14,136 nucleotides of DNA from Pseudomonadota bacterium (lineage in GTDB: Bacteria > Pseudomonadota > Gammaproteobacteria > Xanthomonadales > Xanthomonadaceae). A program made the translations under genes and the position numbers. Location of the stretch: contig JAHWKC010000023.1 in NCBI GenBank assembly GCA_019348095.1, forward strand, positions 1 to 14,136. Reading direction: 5' to 3'. The notes under the pieces were generated by a model that was given only the letters and a program-made list of their open reading frames with translations, had not been told where the DNA came from and made no database searches. Shown piece by piece: positions 1-8,245 of this stretch; position 1 is the stretch's first letter, and each line of letters begins with the position of its first letter.

Positions 1-1212
<1,212 letters not shown>

Positions 1213-1315
1213 TGAAAATATCCGTGGGCCCTGGGGCCGAAAACCGTTTTGTCTGCGGAGGACGCAAAAACCGCAAAAAAGCCCAATAACTCGAAAAACC
1301 GAAAACCGAAATAAC
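1213..1315. other. AT-rich rlmE-ftsH spacer
   Basis: This 103-bp spacer is clearly richer in A+T than its surroundings. On the transcribed (minus) strand it holds repeated TTTTCGG-type tracts and runs of T. I see no convincing -35/-10 pair, no strong stem-loop ahead of a T run and no small ORF with a ribosome site. It may carry an ftsH promoter, since ftsH is heat-shock controlled in E. coli, but the sequence does not show one clearly. Confidence 0.4.
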
Positions 1316-1969
1316 CTAGAACTGCTTCATCATCGCCCGCCGGCCCTGGGCCAGCGCATAGACCTCCGGGGAGCGCTTGCGCGAAGCCGCCGGCTTGCGG
1401 ATCGACACCTTCGCATAGCGACGGCGCAACTGCTTGACGTACTCGTCGAAACCCACGCCCTGGAACAGCTTGATCAGCAGGCTGCCGTCGACGCGCAGAT
1501 GCCGGTCGGCGAACTCCATCGCCAGCTCGGCCAGGTACAACGCCCGCGGCATGTCCACCGCGTCCACACCGCTCTTATTGGGGGCCATGTCCGACAGTAC
1601 AAGGTCCACCGGCTTGCCGCCGAGCGTCGCCTCCAAGGCCGATAGGACCGCATCCTCCCTGAAATCCCCATGAAGGAATTCCACGCCGGCCAGCGGCGGC
1701 ATCTCCAGGATGTCCAGCGCGATCACGCGGCCGGGGTTGGCCTGGTCGAGCCCGCCGAGCTCCTGCCGCACCCACTGCGACCAGCCGCCCGGCGCAGCAC
1801 CCAGGTCGACCACCACCATGCCCGGCTTGAGCAGCCGGTCGCGCTCGACCAGCTCCTCCAGCTTGTAGGCGGCACGCGAACGCAGTCCCTCGGCCTTCGC
1901 CTTCTTCACGAAGGGGTCGGAAAAATGTTCCTTGAGCCAGCGTTGGCTACTCTTGCTGCGCGTCGCCAT
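1316..1969 (-). CDS. rlmE: 23S rRNA (uridine-2'-O-)methyltransferase RlmE (FtsJ/RrmJ)
   Basis: Predicted SAM-dependent methyltransferase that 2'-O-methylates U2552 (E. coli numbering) of 23S rRNA, a late step in 50S assembly. The 217-residue length fits the family (E. coli 209). The SAM-binding motif [14 protein letters not shown] is at about 53-66. The family's K-D-K-E catalytic tetrad can be placed at K36 (RAAYKLEE), D127 (LSDMAPN), K167 (LIKLFQG) and E202 (SPEVY). The start at 1969 gives [11 protein letters not shown], which matches the usual short basic N-terminus. It is the first gene of a probable rlmE-ftsH unit and is divergent from yhbY across 74 bp, an arrangement conserved from E. 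coli. Confidence 0.96.
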   Translation of the reverse strand: MATRSKSSQRWLKEHFSDPFVKKAKAEGLRSRAAYKLEELVERDRLLKPGMVVVDLGAAPGGWSQWVRQELGGLDQANPGRVIALDILEMPPLAGVEFLHGDFREDAVLSALEATLGGKPVDLVLSDMAPNKSGVDAVDMPRALYLAELAMEFADRHLRVDGSLLIKLFQGVGFDEYVKQLRRRYAKVSIRKPAASRKRSPEVYALAQGRRAMMKQF

Positions 1970-2043
1970 GAGCGTGAGCGGGCCTGGGTGGACGGTCGAT
2001 CATGATACCCTGCGCGCCTGCCCAGACTTGCTCGCCCGACCCG
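1970..2043. promoter_or_regulatory. Divergent rlmE / yhbY promoter region with overlapping -10-like boxes
   Basis: This 74-bp spacer separates divergent genes, so both must be transcribed from within it or nearby. On the minus strand TATCAT (2007 to 2002) resembles a -10 box for rlmE. On the plus strand TGATACCCT (2003-2011) resembles an extended -10 for yhbY. The two boxes overlap in the same ten bases. Each would give a leader of about 25 nt. Neither has a good -35 hexamer at 16-18 bp, so the assignment is tentative. Confidence 0.35.
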
Positions 2044-2349
2044 ATGCCAACCTTGCTGAATGCCGCCCAGACCCGTTTCCTGCGCGGCCAGGCGCACGAC
2101 CTGAACGCCATGCTGCAGGTCGGCGGCAAGGGCATCACCGATGCGCTGATCGCCGAGATCGGCGTCGCGCTGGAGCAGCACGAGCTGATCAAGATCAAGG
2201 TCGCCGCAGCCGATCGCGAAGCCCGCCAGGCGATGATCGCCGAACTCGCCGAACGCACCGATGCGGCACTGGTGCAGCGGATCGGCCATACGGCGGTGTT
2301 GTACCGGCCCAGCCAGGACAAGCGGCAGATCGTGCTGCCGCGGGCGTAA
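2044..2349 (+). CDS. yhbY: YhbY-family ribosome-assembly RNA-binding protein (CRM domain)
   Basis: Small CRM-domain RNA-binding protein that associates with the pre-50S ribosomal subunit in bacteria. The 101 residues begin MPTLLNAAQTRFLRGQAHDL and form one CRM domain. The glycine-rich RNA-binding loop GGKGIT is at about 34-39, followed by the ALIAEIGVALEQHELIKIK helix-strand segment and the C-terminal GHTAVLYRPS strand. E. coli YhbY is 97 residues, which supports the start at 2044 over an in-frame ATG at 2002 that would add 14 unrelated residues. It is divergent from rlmE, which modifies 23S rRNA, so both genes point to 50S maturation. Its TAA stop sits in the loop of a perfect 7-bp hairpin. 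Confidence 0.93.
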   Translation: MPTLLNAAQTRFLRGQAHDLNAMLQVGGKGITDALIAEIGVALEQHELIKIKVAAADREARQAMIAELAERTDAALVQRIGHTAVLYRPSQDKRQIVLPRA

Positions 2350-2356
2350 GCCCGCG
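2339..2356. repeat. Palindrome enclosing the yhbY stop codon
   Basis: The sequence CGCGGGC-GTAA-GCCCGCG forms a perfect 7-bp stem with a four-base loop. The yhbY TAA stop (2347-2349) lies in that loop. There is no T run after it, so it is not a classical intrinsic terminator. It looks like a short REP-type palindrome or an mRNA 3'-end stabiliser; which of these is inference. Confidence 0.6.
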
Positions 2357-2551
2357 CCTGCGGCCGCCGATAAGTCGGCCACTGCGAGGCCTGGAAGCCG
2401 CGCCTCGGCGCTGCCCACGACGAGGGCGGAGTGGCCGAGGGCGGAGTGGCCGGACGATCTGGCGCAGTCCGCCCTTCCTGCTGCAGGCTGCGCAGCAGTC
2501 GAATTTGCTCCTTGCCGCGCCGCAGGCGCGCTCACTGCCGCGGAGCGGCCC
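2350..2551. repeat. yhbY-DUF498 spacer with a 15-bp tandem duplication
   Basis: This GC-rich spacer of 202 bp contains no supported gene. It holds two exact tandem copies of the 15-mer CGAGGGCGGAGTGGC (2421-2435 and 2436-2450). The AGGGCGGA in the second copy (2438-2445) can pair with TCCGCCCT at 2468-2475. Further short palindromes around GGCCG and CTGCTGC suggest remnants of repeat elements. A GGAG at 2542-2545 is the ribosome site for the next gene. Confidence 0.6.
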
Positions 2552-2932
2552 ATGCAACTCACGCTTGAAAACCCGGAACATGAATACGTGCTGCGCGGTG
2601 CCGATGGCGAGTCGGCGCGCATTAATGAGCGCCGGCTGACCGCCAGCTTCGTGCTGGCGCCCGCCACCCTGGTCGAGAGCTGGCCGGTGCCCGATGCGCG
2701 GACGCTGGCACCGGAGCATTTGCAGCCGCTGCTGGAGCTCGACCCCGAGGTGATCCTGCTCGGCACCGGTGCGCGCCAGGTGTTTCCGCCGGCAGCGGTG
2801 ATGGCGGCGTGCCTGGGCCGCGGGATCGGCATCGAGATCATGACCAACGCCGCCGCGGCGCGCACTTTCAACGTGCTGGCTGGCGAGGAGCGACGGGTGG
2901 TGGCGGGGTTCATCCTGCAGGGCGGGTCTTGA
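2552..2932 (+). CDS. Mth938-like domain (DUF498/NDUFAF3-type) protein
   Basis: A 126-residue single-domain protein of the Mth938/AAMDC fold family. Its bacterial function is unknown; the mitochondrial relative NDUFAF3 assists complex I assembly. Family landmarks are FVLAPATLVESWPV in the first half, the central LLELDPEVILLGTGARQVFPP, and GIGIEIMTNAAAARTFNVLAGEERRVVAG at the end. The ATG at 2552 is preceded by GGAG with a 6-nt spacer. The open frame extends further upstream, but that part is low-complexity and not family-like, so I reject the longer start. It is downstream of yhbY in the same direction and convergent with nlpD 47 bp away. The stop codon lies inside a perfect palindrome. Family assignment is good; the role is not known. 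Confidence 0.87.
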   Translation: MQLTLENPEHEYVLRGADGESARINERRLTASFVLAPATLVESWPVPDARTLAPEHLQPLLELDPEVILLGTGARQVFPPAAVMAACLGRGIGIEIMTNAAAARTFNVLAGEERRVVAGFILQGGS

Positions 2933-2983
2933 CCCGCCGCAGGTCGCCGCACCATCCCAAAGGCGGGTGGTAACCCGCCCTAC
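2919..2983. repeat. Paired inverted palindromes (REP-like) between two convergent genes
   Basis: Two related hairpins face each other. GGCGGGTCTTGACCCGCC (2921-2938) has an 8-bp stem. GGCGGGTGGTAACCCGCC (2962-2979) has a 7-bp stem. The outer flanks are also inverted relatives (GCAGGGCGGG at the left, CCCGCCCTAC at the right), as in a REP pair. The TGA stop of the DUF498 gene (2930-2932) lies in the first hairpin. The TAG stop of nlpD (complement of 2980-2982) lies in the right flank. It could act as a bidirectional 3'-end or terminator structure, but neither side has a T run. Confidence 0.7.
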
Positions 2984-3744
2984 CGCTTCGGCAGGTATCC
3001 CAACGGGTCCACCGGCTTGCCGTTGTATCGCACCTCGAAGTGCAGCATGTCGCGGGCAGCGCCGCTGCGGCCGAGCTCGGCGATCTGCTCGCCGGCCTTG
3101 ACCAGCTGGCCCTCGTTGACCAGCCGGTTGCGGTTGTGGCCATAGGCCGACAGCCACTGCTCGCTGTGCTTGATGATGATCAGCTCGCCGTAGCCGACCA
3201 GGCCCGAGCCGGAATACACCACCACGCCGTCGGCCGCGGCGCTGACCGGAGCACCACCGCTTCCGCCGATGTCGATGCCCTGCTTGGTCGGGTCGCCGGC
3301 GATGAACCGGTTCAGCAACTGTCCGTCCGCCGGCCAGCGCCAGGCGATCCCGCTGTCGACCGGCGCGGCGGGCGACGCCGGTGAACTGGACGGCGGGCGG
3401 CGGGCGGCGGGCGGTCTCGACGATGGTGCGGTCGGTCGTGCAGAACCGGCGCTGCGCCCGCCTGCGCCTGGATACAGGCGCAGGCGTTGGCCCGGATAGA
3501 TCGTGTACGGCGGCGCGATACCGTTCCAGGCCGCCAGGTCGCGTGTGGCGATGCCGTGTTCCGAGGCGATCCGGTACAGCGTGTCGCCGCGCCTGACCGT
3601 TGCGGTCGCGCCGTACTTGGGGGTCGATACCGCCGCCCGGCCGCGCGAGCCACTGTCGCGGGTCACGGTGCTCGAACACGCCGTCAAGCCCGCTAGCATC
3701 GCGCAGACGACCACGGCAACGTAGATGCGAGGAATCCTGGTCAT
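2980..3744 (-). CDS. nlpD: NlpD-like lipoprotein: LysM plus degenerate M23 (LytM) domain
   Basis: Predicted outer-membrane lipoprotein that activates a cell-separation amidase; E. coli NlpD activates AmiC at the septum. The N-terminal signal ends in lipobox LTAC with Cys23, followed by Ser, which favours outer-membrane sorting. One LysM domain is at about 48-92 (RRGDTLYRIASEHGI to YPGQRLRLY), then a Pro/Ser/Ala-rich linker. The M23 domain is at about 145-250, ending DPLGYLPKR like E. coli NlpD. The zinc motif HxGxD reads KQGID (K154 for His) and HxH reads MLH (Met233 for His). D158 and H235 remain. This degeneracy fits an activator rather than an active peptidase. In-frame ATGs at 3765 and 3777 are alternative starts. 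A GGAGG 14 nt before 3744 is too far to decide. It is last in the surE-pcm-yqaA-nlpD run, and no rpoS follows. Confidence 0.92.
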   Translation of the reverse strand: MTRIPRIYVAVVVCAMLAGLTACSSTVTRDSGSRGRAAVSTPKYGATATVRRGDTLYRIASEHGIATRDLAAWNGIAPPYTIYPGQRLRLYPGAGGRSAGSARPTAPSSRPPAARRPPSSSPASPAAPVDSGIAWRWPADGQLLNRFIAGDPTKQGIDIGGSGGAPVSAAADGVVVYSGSGLVGYGELIIIKHSEQWLSAYGHNRNRLVNEGQLVKAGEQIAELGRSGAARDMLHFEVRYNGKPVDPLGYLPKR

Positions 3745-3783
3745 ACGCGTTGTCGTGTCCTCCATTGGGTCTCTCATTGGATC

Positions 3784-3808
3784 GGCCCGGCCTGCCCGCG
3801 GCCGGGCC
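3784..3808. other. 9-bp perfect stem-loop upstream of nlpD
   Basis: GGCCCGGCC (3784-3792) and GGCCGGGCC (3800-3808) are exact inverse complements separated by 7 bases. This is a very stable G+C stem in the yqaA-nlpD spacer. It lies just upstream of all the nlpD start candidates. No T run follows on either strand, so it is not a standard terminator. It may mark a transcript end, a processing site or an mRNA stabiliser in the four-gene unit. Confidence 0.5.
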
Positions 3809-3818
3809 CGCGCCGGCA

Positions 3819-4403
3819 TCAGCCGCGCACTTCCAGCCAGACGAGCGCAACGCCCACCAGCGCCGCAACCGTCCAGCCCAGCGCCTCGACATAACGGCGC
3901 AGCACGCGTTCGAGCCGCTCGCCGCCCCACGCGATCAGACCGGCCACCAGGAAAAAACGCGTGCCGCGGCCGATCAGCGAGCCGAGCAGGAACGGCACCA
4001 GTCCGATCCCCGTCGCGCCCGAGGCGATCGTGAACACCTTGTAGGGGATCGGGGTGAACGCTGCCACGAACACGATCCAGAAACCGTAGCGCATGAACAG
4101 CGCCTGCACCTGATGAAAGGCGTGATCCCAGCCCAACTGCAGCATCCACGGCCAGATCAGTTCCAGCGCCAGGTATCCCAGCGCATAGCCCAGCAGACCA
4201 CCGATCACCGAGGCGAGGGTGCACAGCGCCGCCAGCCTTACCCAGCGCCGCGGCGTCGCCAGCGCCATCGGCGCGAGCATCACGTCGGGCGGAATCGGGA
4301 AGATGACCGACTCCGACAGGCTCAGCGCGGCCAGATAGCGCGGCGCGTGGCGGTGCGCGGCCCAGACGAGGCAGCGGTCGTAGATCGGCCCGAACAGCTT
4401 CAT
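3819..4403 (-). CDS. YqaA-type DedA-family (VTT domain) membrane protein
   Basis: Inner-membrane protein of the YqaA branch of the DedA/VTT superfamily. Members are implicated in lipid-carrier flipping and membrane homeostasis; the substrate here is unknown. The 194 residues hold several hydrophobic segments, for example LAALCTLASVIGGLLGYALGY and GWTVAALVGVALVWL. Superfamily landmarks are the re-entrant motif SLSESVIFPIPPDVMLAPMAL near residues 28-48 and FTPIPYKVFTIASGATGI near 115-132. Acidic and Arg residues lie within these hairpins, as in DedA proteins. It lies 25 bp after pcm and upstream of nlpD, in the same direction. The family call is strong. The name yqaA is used only by similarity, and the protein is longer than E. 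coli YqaA (about 142 residues). Confidence 0.88.
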   Translation of the reverse strand: MKLFGPIYDRCLVWAAHRHAPRYLAALSLSESVIFPIPPDVMLAPMALATPRRWVRLAALCTLASVIGGLLGYALGYLALELIWPWMLQLGWDHAFHQVQALFMRYGFWIVFVAAFTPIPYKVFTIASGATGIGLVPFLLGSLIGRGTRFFLVAGLIAWGGERLERVLRRYVEALGWTVAALVGVALVWLEVRG

Positions 4404-4428
4404 CGGCGCAGCTTGCCTTGGCAGGGAT

Positions 4429-5121
4429 TCAATCGATCATTCCCGACAACAGCGGCACGAACACCACCGGCGCCAGCGTCTGCTGGGTCACCTTCCCGTC
4501 GGCGCCCTTGTGCAGCCTGAGCAGCGACTGCGACGAGGCACCCCCGACCGGCGCAATCAAGTTGCCGCCCGGCGCCAGCTGCGCGGTCAGCGCATCGACC
4601 AGCGCCGGCGCCGCGGCGGTGACCAGGATCCCGTCGAAGGGGCCGTTCTCCGGCCAGCCGATGCGGCCGTCGTCGTGCTTGCTGCGCACGTTCAGACCGA
4701 GCTGGCGGAAACGCTTGCGCGCGGTGCGCAACAGCTCGCCGATGCGTTCGACGGTGTGCACTTCCAGTCCGAGCGCGGCCAGCAGCGCGGCCTGGTAGCC
4801 CGAGCCGGTGCCGATCTCCAGCACCTTGCTGGGCGCAGCCTGCCCCGGCTGCGGCTCCAGCAGCGCCTGGGTCATCTTGGCCACCACCCAGGGCTGCGAG
4901 ATGGTCTGGCCGTGGCCGATCGGCAGTGCGGTGTCCTCGTAGGCGCGGGTGGCCAGCGCCTCGTCGACGAACAGGTGCCGCGGGATGGTGCGGATCGCGT
5001 TGAGCACGCGCTCGTCGGTGATGTCGTTGCCGCGCAGGCGCTCGACCAGACGGTCGCGCACGCGCTGGGAGGTCATTCCCGAGCCGATCGCTTCGGGCTG
5101 CAACCGCAAGCGCACACTCAC
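4429..5121 (-). CDS. pcm: Protein-L-isoaspartate O-methyltransferase
   Basis: Cytoplasmic SAM-dependent enzyme that methylates the alpha-carboxyl of L-isoaspartyl residues, starting repair of aged proteins. The conserved [17 protein letters not shown] substrate-binding segment precedes the SAM motif [19 protein letters not shown]. The domain ends FVPLLSG. I chose the GTG start at 5121 (230 residues). It overlaps the surE stop as GTGA, and GGAG lies 8 nt upstream of it. From memory, the extra N-terminal [12 protein letters not shown] stretch also occurs in xanthomonad Pcm proteins. An ATG at 5076 (215 residues) is the alternative, nearer E. coli's 208, but it lacks a properly spaced ribosome site. 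The overlap implies translational coupling to surE. Confidence 0.94.
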   Translation of the reverse strand: MSVRLRLQPEAIGSGMTSQRVRDRLVERLRGNDITDERVLNAIRTIPRHLFVDEALATRAYEDTALPIGHGQTISQPWVVAKMTQALLEPQPGQAAPSKVLEIGTGSGYQAALLAALGLEVHTVERIGELLRTARKRFRQLGLNVRSKHDDGRIGWPENGPFDGILVTAAAPALVDALTAQLAPGGNLIAPVGGASSQSLLRLHKGADGKVTQQTLAPVVFVPLLSGMID

Positions 5122-5927
5122 TGCGAAGGCTCCGGCGTGGAGGCCTGCGACGCAGCCGGCTCCAGCGACGCCGCCAGGCCGCCTACCCAGCTGGCGACCT
5201 GTTCCAGCGCCTGGTAGCGGGTCAGGTCGACCAGGATCGGGCTGATCGAGATATACCGGCCGCGGATCGCATTGAAGTCGGTGCCCGGCCCGGCGTCCTG
5301 CTCCGGTCCGGCCGCGCCGATCCACCACCACTGGCGGCCGCGCGGGTCGGTCTGCGGCACGCAGGCCTCGGCGCGATGCCGGTTGCCCAGCCGGGTGACC
5401 TCGAAGCCGGCGATCTCGTCCCAAGGCAGGTCCGGCACGTTGACGTTGAGGATGGTGTCGGCCGGCAGGGGATCGGTCTTGAGCCGGGCGATGATCTGCA
5501 CCGCGGCACGCGCGGCGGTGTCGTAGTGCCGGCCGACGTGGTCGCTGGTGACCAGCGACATCGCGATTGCCGGCAGGCCGAGGAAGCGCCCTTCCATCGC
5601 CGCGGCGACAGTGCCCGAATAGATCACGTCGTCGCCGAGGTTGGCGGTGTTGTTGATGCCGGACACGACGATGTCCGGCTCGGCCTGGAGCATGCCGGTG
5701 ATCGCCACGTGGACGCTGTCGGTCGGCGTGCCGAACACGCGCCAGGTCGTCGCGTCCTGCTGGACCACGCGGATCGGCATGTCGAGCGTGAGCGAATTGC
5801 TGGCGCCGGAGCGGTCGCGATCGGGCGCGACCATCAAGACCTCGTGGCCGGCGGCACGCAGCCCCTCGGCGAGGGCCTGGATGCCGGGGGCGTCGACACC
5901 GTCATCGTTGCTTACCAGGACTCGCAT
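5118..5927 (-). CDS. surE: 5'/3'-nucleotidase SurE
   Basis: Divalent-metal-dependent nucleoside monophosphate phosphatase associated with stationary-phase survival. The family's metal-binding residues are visible: D8 and D9 in [13 protein letters not shown]40 in [12 protein letters not shown] and N92 in [26 protein letters not shown]. The length is 269 residues (E. coli 253), the excess being a C-terminal Ala/Ser/Pro tail. The ATG at 5927 starts exactly at the family's [10 protein letters not shown]. The open frame continues upstream but encodes nothing family-like. It leads the surE-pcm-yqaA-nlpD unit and is divergent from the Smr gene. In enterics truD lies directly upstream; here two small genes intervene. 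Confidence 0.97.
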   Translation of the reverse strand: MRVLVSNDDGVDAPGIQALAEGLRAAGHEVLMVAPDRDRSGASNSLTLDMPIRVVQQDATTWRVFGTPTDSVHVAITGMLQAEPDIVVSGINNTANLGDDVIYSGTVAAAMEGRFLGLPAIAMSLVTSDHVGRHYDTAARAAVQIIARLKTDPLPADTILNVNVPDLPWDEIAGFEVTRLGNRHRAEACVPQTDPRGRQWWWIGAAGPEQDAGPGTDFNAIRGRYISISPILVDLTRYQALEQVASWVGGLAASLEPAASQASTPEPSQ

Positions 5928-6187
5928 GGACTCTCTTGCTGGAAGGACGCCTGCGCGGATGGCGCGGCGCAGTGCGGGCCATGATAGCTCACGCGTTCGG
6001 GTGGAGCGGGAGTAAAGCGCGGCAACCGAAAACAGGGAACCGCGGCTGCGCGCGATCGCGAGGCAGCACGGAGCGCAGGAAAAGTCATTCAGGAGAAATG
6101 CCGCAGACGGCGGGTTCAGCACACGAGGCCACACTTCGCCATCGCCTGTTCCCCTGTTCGCCGCTTCCACCCTGCTACGCTCCCTCC
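5928..6187. promoter_or_regulatory. Divergent surE / Smr-gene spacer with candidate -10 boxes
   Basis: This 260-bp spacer lies between divergent genes and has no supported ORF of its own. On the minus strand TATCAT (5986 to 5981) is a plausible -10 for surE and would give a leader of about 45 nt. On the plus strand TGCTACGCT (6173-6181) looks like an extended -10 for the Smr gene. It would place transcription initiation at or near the ATG (6188), giving a leaderless message. Neither has a good -35. An AGGAGA followed by ATG at 6098 is in frame with the Smr gene, but the spacing is too short. Confidence 0.35.
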
Positions 6188-6775
6188 ATGGCCGCCGACC
6201 GCGATGATGAGGACGATGATGCTGCGTTGTTCCGCGACGCCATCGGGCCGGTGCGGCGTCTGCCCGACGCGCCTCCGCCGCCTGCTGCGCCCCGGCCCAG
6301 GCCGCGCGCACGCATGGCCGAGCGCGACGAGCGCGCTGCGTTGGAGGAGTTCCGGCAGGGCCTGGTGATGGGCTCTTCGGCAAGCTCGGCGCAGGCCCTG
6401 CTGGAGGCCGGCGACGCTCTGAGCTACCGCCGTGACGCATTGCCGCCACGCGCCTTCCAGCGGCTCAAGCGCGGCGAGATCGCCGTCCAGGACGAGCTCG
6501 ACCTGCACGGCGCCGATGCGCGCGACGCCGAGTCACTGCTGCGTGGCTTCGTCGCCGACGCGCATTACCGCGGCTTGGGGTGCGTGCGCGTGATCCACGG
6601 CAAGGGCCTGCACGGCGAGACCCTGTTCGGCAGTCGCGGCGCGCCGGTGCTGAAGAACCTGACCGACCGCCTCCTGCGCCAGCGCGCGGACGTGCTGGCG
6701 TTCCATTCCGCGCCGCTGGCGCAAGGTGGCACCGGCGCGGTGCTGGTGTTGCTCGCGCCGCCGAAGCGGCGCTGA
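6188..6775 (+). CDS. Smr (MutS2 C-terminal-like) domain protein, SmrA/SmrB type
   Basis: A 195-residue protein with a C-terminal Smr domain, a fold associated with endonuclease activity. E. coli SmrB cleaves mRNA at collided ribosomes. An acidic start ([10 protein letters not shown]) is followed by a conserved-looking IGPVRRL, a Pro/Arg-rich linker and an Ala-rich helix. The [16 protein letters not shown] entry to the domain has LDLHG at 104-108. The second motif VIHGKGLHG is at about 135-143, and the closing motif [10 protein letters not shown] is near the end. The core Smr signatures (LDxH, HGxG, GTG) are all present, so the domain should be functional. An in-frame ATG at 6098 would add 30 unlikely residues. 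The gene lies alone on the plus strand, convergent with the lipoprotein gene 8 bp away. Whether it is SmrA or SmrB cannot be settled here. Confidence 0.9.
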   Translation: MAADRDDEDDDAALFRDAIGPVRRLPDAPPPPAAPRPRPRARMAERDERAALEEFRQGLVMGSSASSAQALLEAGDALSYRRDALPPRAFQRLKRGEIAVQDELDLHGADARDAESLLRGFVADAHYRGLGCVRVIHGKGLHGETLFGSRGAPVLKNLTDRLLRQRADVLAFHSAPLAQGGTGAVLVLLAPPKRR

Positions 6776-6783
6776 GCGAGGGG

Positions 6784-7023
6784 TCAGTCGTCGACTTGCG
6801 CGAGGGCCTGCCGGCTGCGCGGCAGGTTGACCCAGGTCACGTCGACGCCACGGCGCCGGGCGACCCGCTCGACCTTGTCCATGTAAGCGCGATCTGCATC
6901 GCTGAGCCAGGCGTCGCTGACCGGTGCAGGCGGCGTGTAGCTGGACCGCTCGTCCATGCTGGTGCAGGCCGCTAGGCCGAGGATCGGAAGCGCAAGAACC
7001 GCAATGCGTAGCTTGTCATTCAT
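6784..7023 (-). CDS. Small predicted lipoprotein of unknown function
   Basis: A 79-residue protein starting MNDKLRIAVLALPILGLAAC. It has a basic N-terminus, a hydrophobic core and lipobox LAAC with Cys20. The +2 residue is Thr, which suggests outer-membrane sorting. The mature part of about 60 residues is mostly one charged stretch (SDADRAYMDKVERVARRRGV) ending in VTWVNLPRSRQ. I do not recognise a domain. The start is supported by GGAG 8 nt upstream of ATG. A TATAAA on the same strand (7098 to 7093) is a possible -10, so it may have its own promoter although it follows truD in the same direction. The two intact signals (ribosome site and lipobox) make it a real gene despite its size. Confidence 0.8.
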   Translation of the reverse strand: MNDKLRIAVLALPILGLAACTSMDERSSYTPPAPVSDAWLSDADRAYMDKVERVARRRGVDVTWVNLPRSRQALAQVDD

Positions 7024-7186
7024 GACGGCATCTCCGGGACCGGTGCGGCACTCGCACCGAAAACGCCCGGCCCATGCCAGGCGTACTTCTTGTTTATACG
7101 CCGCCGGCATGCCATGGCCAGTGCCGCGCGCCCGGCTCCCGACGAACGGTCGTGAGTGCCCCGGCCTGCAGCAAGCCGCCGGCCGG
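7024..7186 (-). promoter_or_regulatory. truD-lipoprotein spacer: candidate promoter and leader hairpin
   Basis: This 163-bp spacer contains TATAAA on the minus strand (7098 to 7093), a good -10 match, but the -35 position is weak. A 6-bp stem, GGTGCG (7042-7047) with CGCACC (7053-7058) and a 5-base loop, would lie in the leader about 20 bases before the ribosome site GGAG. It may influence translation or mRNA stability of the lipoprotein gene. No terminator for truD is evident. Confidence 0.3.
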
Positions 7187-8245
7187 TCAGGCGCGTGCGG
7201 CGTCGCAGACCTCGCCCAGCTCGGCCAAGACCGCTGTCGCGTAAGCCCCGGCGGGCAAGGTGAAGGCAAGCTCCAGCACGGTCGCGTCGAGCCAGCGCCA
7301 GGCCAGGTCGCCCGGTCGCAGCCGCAAGGATCGCCGCTCCTGGGCCAGTCCCGCCTTCTCCAGCCCGGCGCGCAATGCTCCGGCGGTCTCCCCCGACAGC
7401 GCCGAGTGCTCCAGCTCGGCCACGGCCGCGCCGCTGCGCAGCTCGCCGCGGCCCCATAGCGGCCCGGTCGGATGGATGTCGAATTCCGACAGCCGCTGCG
7501 CCAGCGTTTCGCTGAACGGTTCAGGTCCGAACACGCTGCGGCTGCCCTCGAGCATCCAGATCTCGCCGTCCAGCGCCTGGTTCCAGTGGCCGGCGGACAC
7601 GCGCGCGGCGAGCACGCGGTTGAACAGTTCCGACCGTGCCGCCGACAGCAGCATGCCGCGTTGCTCGCGCCGCATCCGGCGACCGGCGAACATCGCCAGG
7701 GCGCCGGCGATGTTGCCGCCATCGCGGCCGAAACGCTGCTGGCCGAAGTAGTTCGGCACCCCCTGCTCGGCCACCGCGTGCAACCGGGCCTCGATCGCGC
7801 CGCGCTCGCCGCTCACCTCACGCAACACGAGCACGAAGCGGTTGCCGAGCAATGCACCGCGTGGCAGCTTTTTCGCATGCCAGGTGCTGTGCAGCACGCT
7901 CAGGCGCTCGTCGGGCGAGGTCGCCTCCTGCAGCGTCGCCAAGTCCGGCGCGACGCGTCTGGGCAGGTGCACGCTGAACCGCTGGCGCGTGACCGCATGG
8001 CGGTCCTTGAGGCCGGCGTAGCCGATCGCGACCTCGCCGACCCCGGCCCATTGCGCAATGCGGCTGGTGGCGAAGGCGGTGTTGATGCCGCGTTTCTCGA
8101 TCGTCAGCAGCAGGTGCTCGCCGCTGCCGCTGGCCTCGAAGGCCGGTAGTTCCTCGACCAGGAAGTCCTCCGGCGTGGTGCGGATGCGCGCGGCGAGCAC
8201 CGGCCCGCCGGCGGCACGCGGCAGCGTCGGGGCCGCTGCGCTCAT
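7187..8245 (-). CDS. truD: tRNA pseudouridine(13) synthase TruD
   Basis: Isomerises U13 to pseudouridine in a subset of tRNAs (tRNA-Glu in E. coli). The 352 residues match the family (E. coli 349). The catalytic motif [12 protein letters not shown] places the nucleophile at D81. Other TruD landmarks are [13 protein letters not shown] near residues 24-36, [15 protein letters not shown], and [17 protein letters not shown] in the insertion-domain region. The ATG at 8245 overlaps the ispF TGA stop as ATGA, indicating translational coupling to ispF. This ispD-ispF-truD order is the same as in E. coli. Confidence 0.97.
   Translation of the reverse strand: MSAAAPTLPRAAGGPVLAARIRTTPEDFLVEELPAFEASGSGEHLLLTIEKRGINTAFATSRIAQWAGVGEVAIGYAGLKDRHAVTRQRFSVHLPRRVAPDLATLQEATSPDERLSVLHSTWHAKKLPRGALLGNRFVLVLREVSGERGAIEARLHAVAEQGVPNYFGQQRFGRDGGNIAGALAMFAGRRMRREQRGMLLSAARSELFNRVLAARVSAGHWNQALDGEIWMLEGSRSVFGPEPFSETLAQRLSEFDIHPTGPLWGRGELRSGAAVAELEHSALSGETAGALRAGLEKAGLAQERRSLRLRPGDLAWRWLDATVLELAFTLPAGAYATAVLAELGEVCDAARA

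Noticed and set aside
2421..2450. Tandem 15-mers as a CRISPR-like array
   Set aside because: There are only two directly adjoining copies with no spacers and no cas genes.
2921..2979. Paired hairpins as intrinsic terminators
   Set aside because: The stems are strong, but neither is followed by a T run on either strand. A REP-like repeat is the better description, although a role at transcript ends remains possible.
2195..3892. Long minus-strand frame running across nlpD and the DUF498 gene
   Set aside because: It is a shadow frame: it crosses two genes that each have family motifs, and its own sequence has none.
6098..6187. ATG at 6098 after AGGAGA as the start of the Smr gene
   Set aside because: The spacing between the purine box and the ATG is only about 2 nt, and the 30 extra residues do not look like a Smr protein. 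It is kept only as an alternative.
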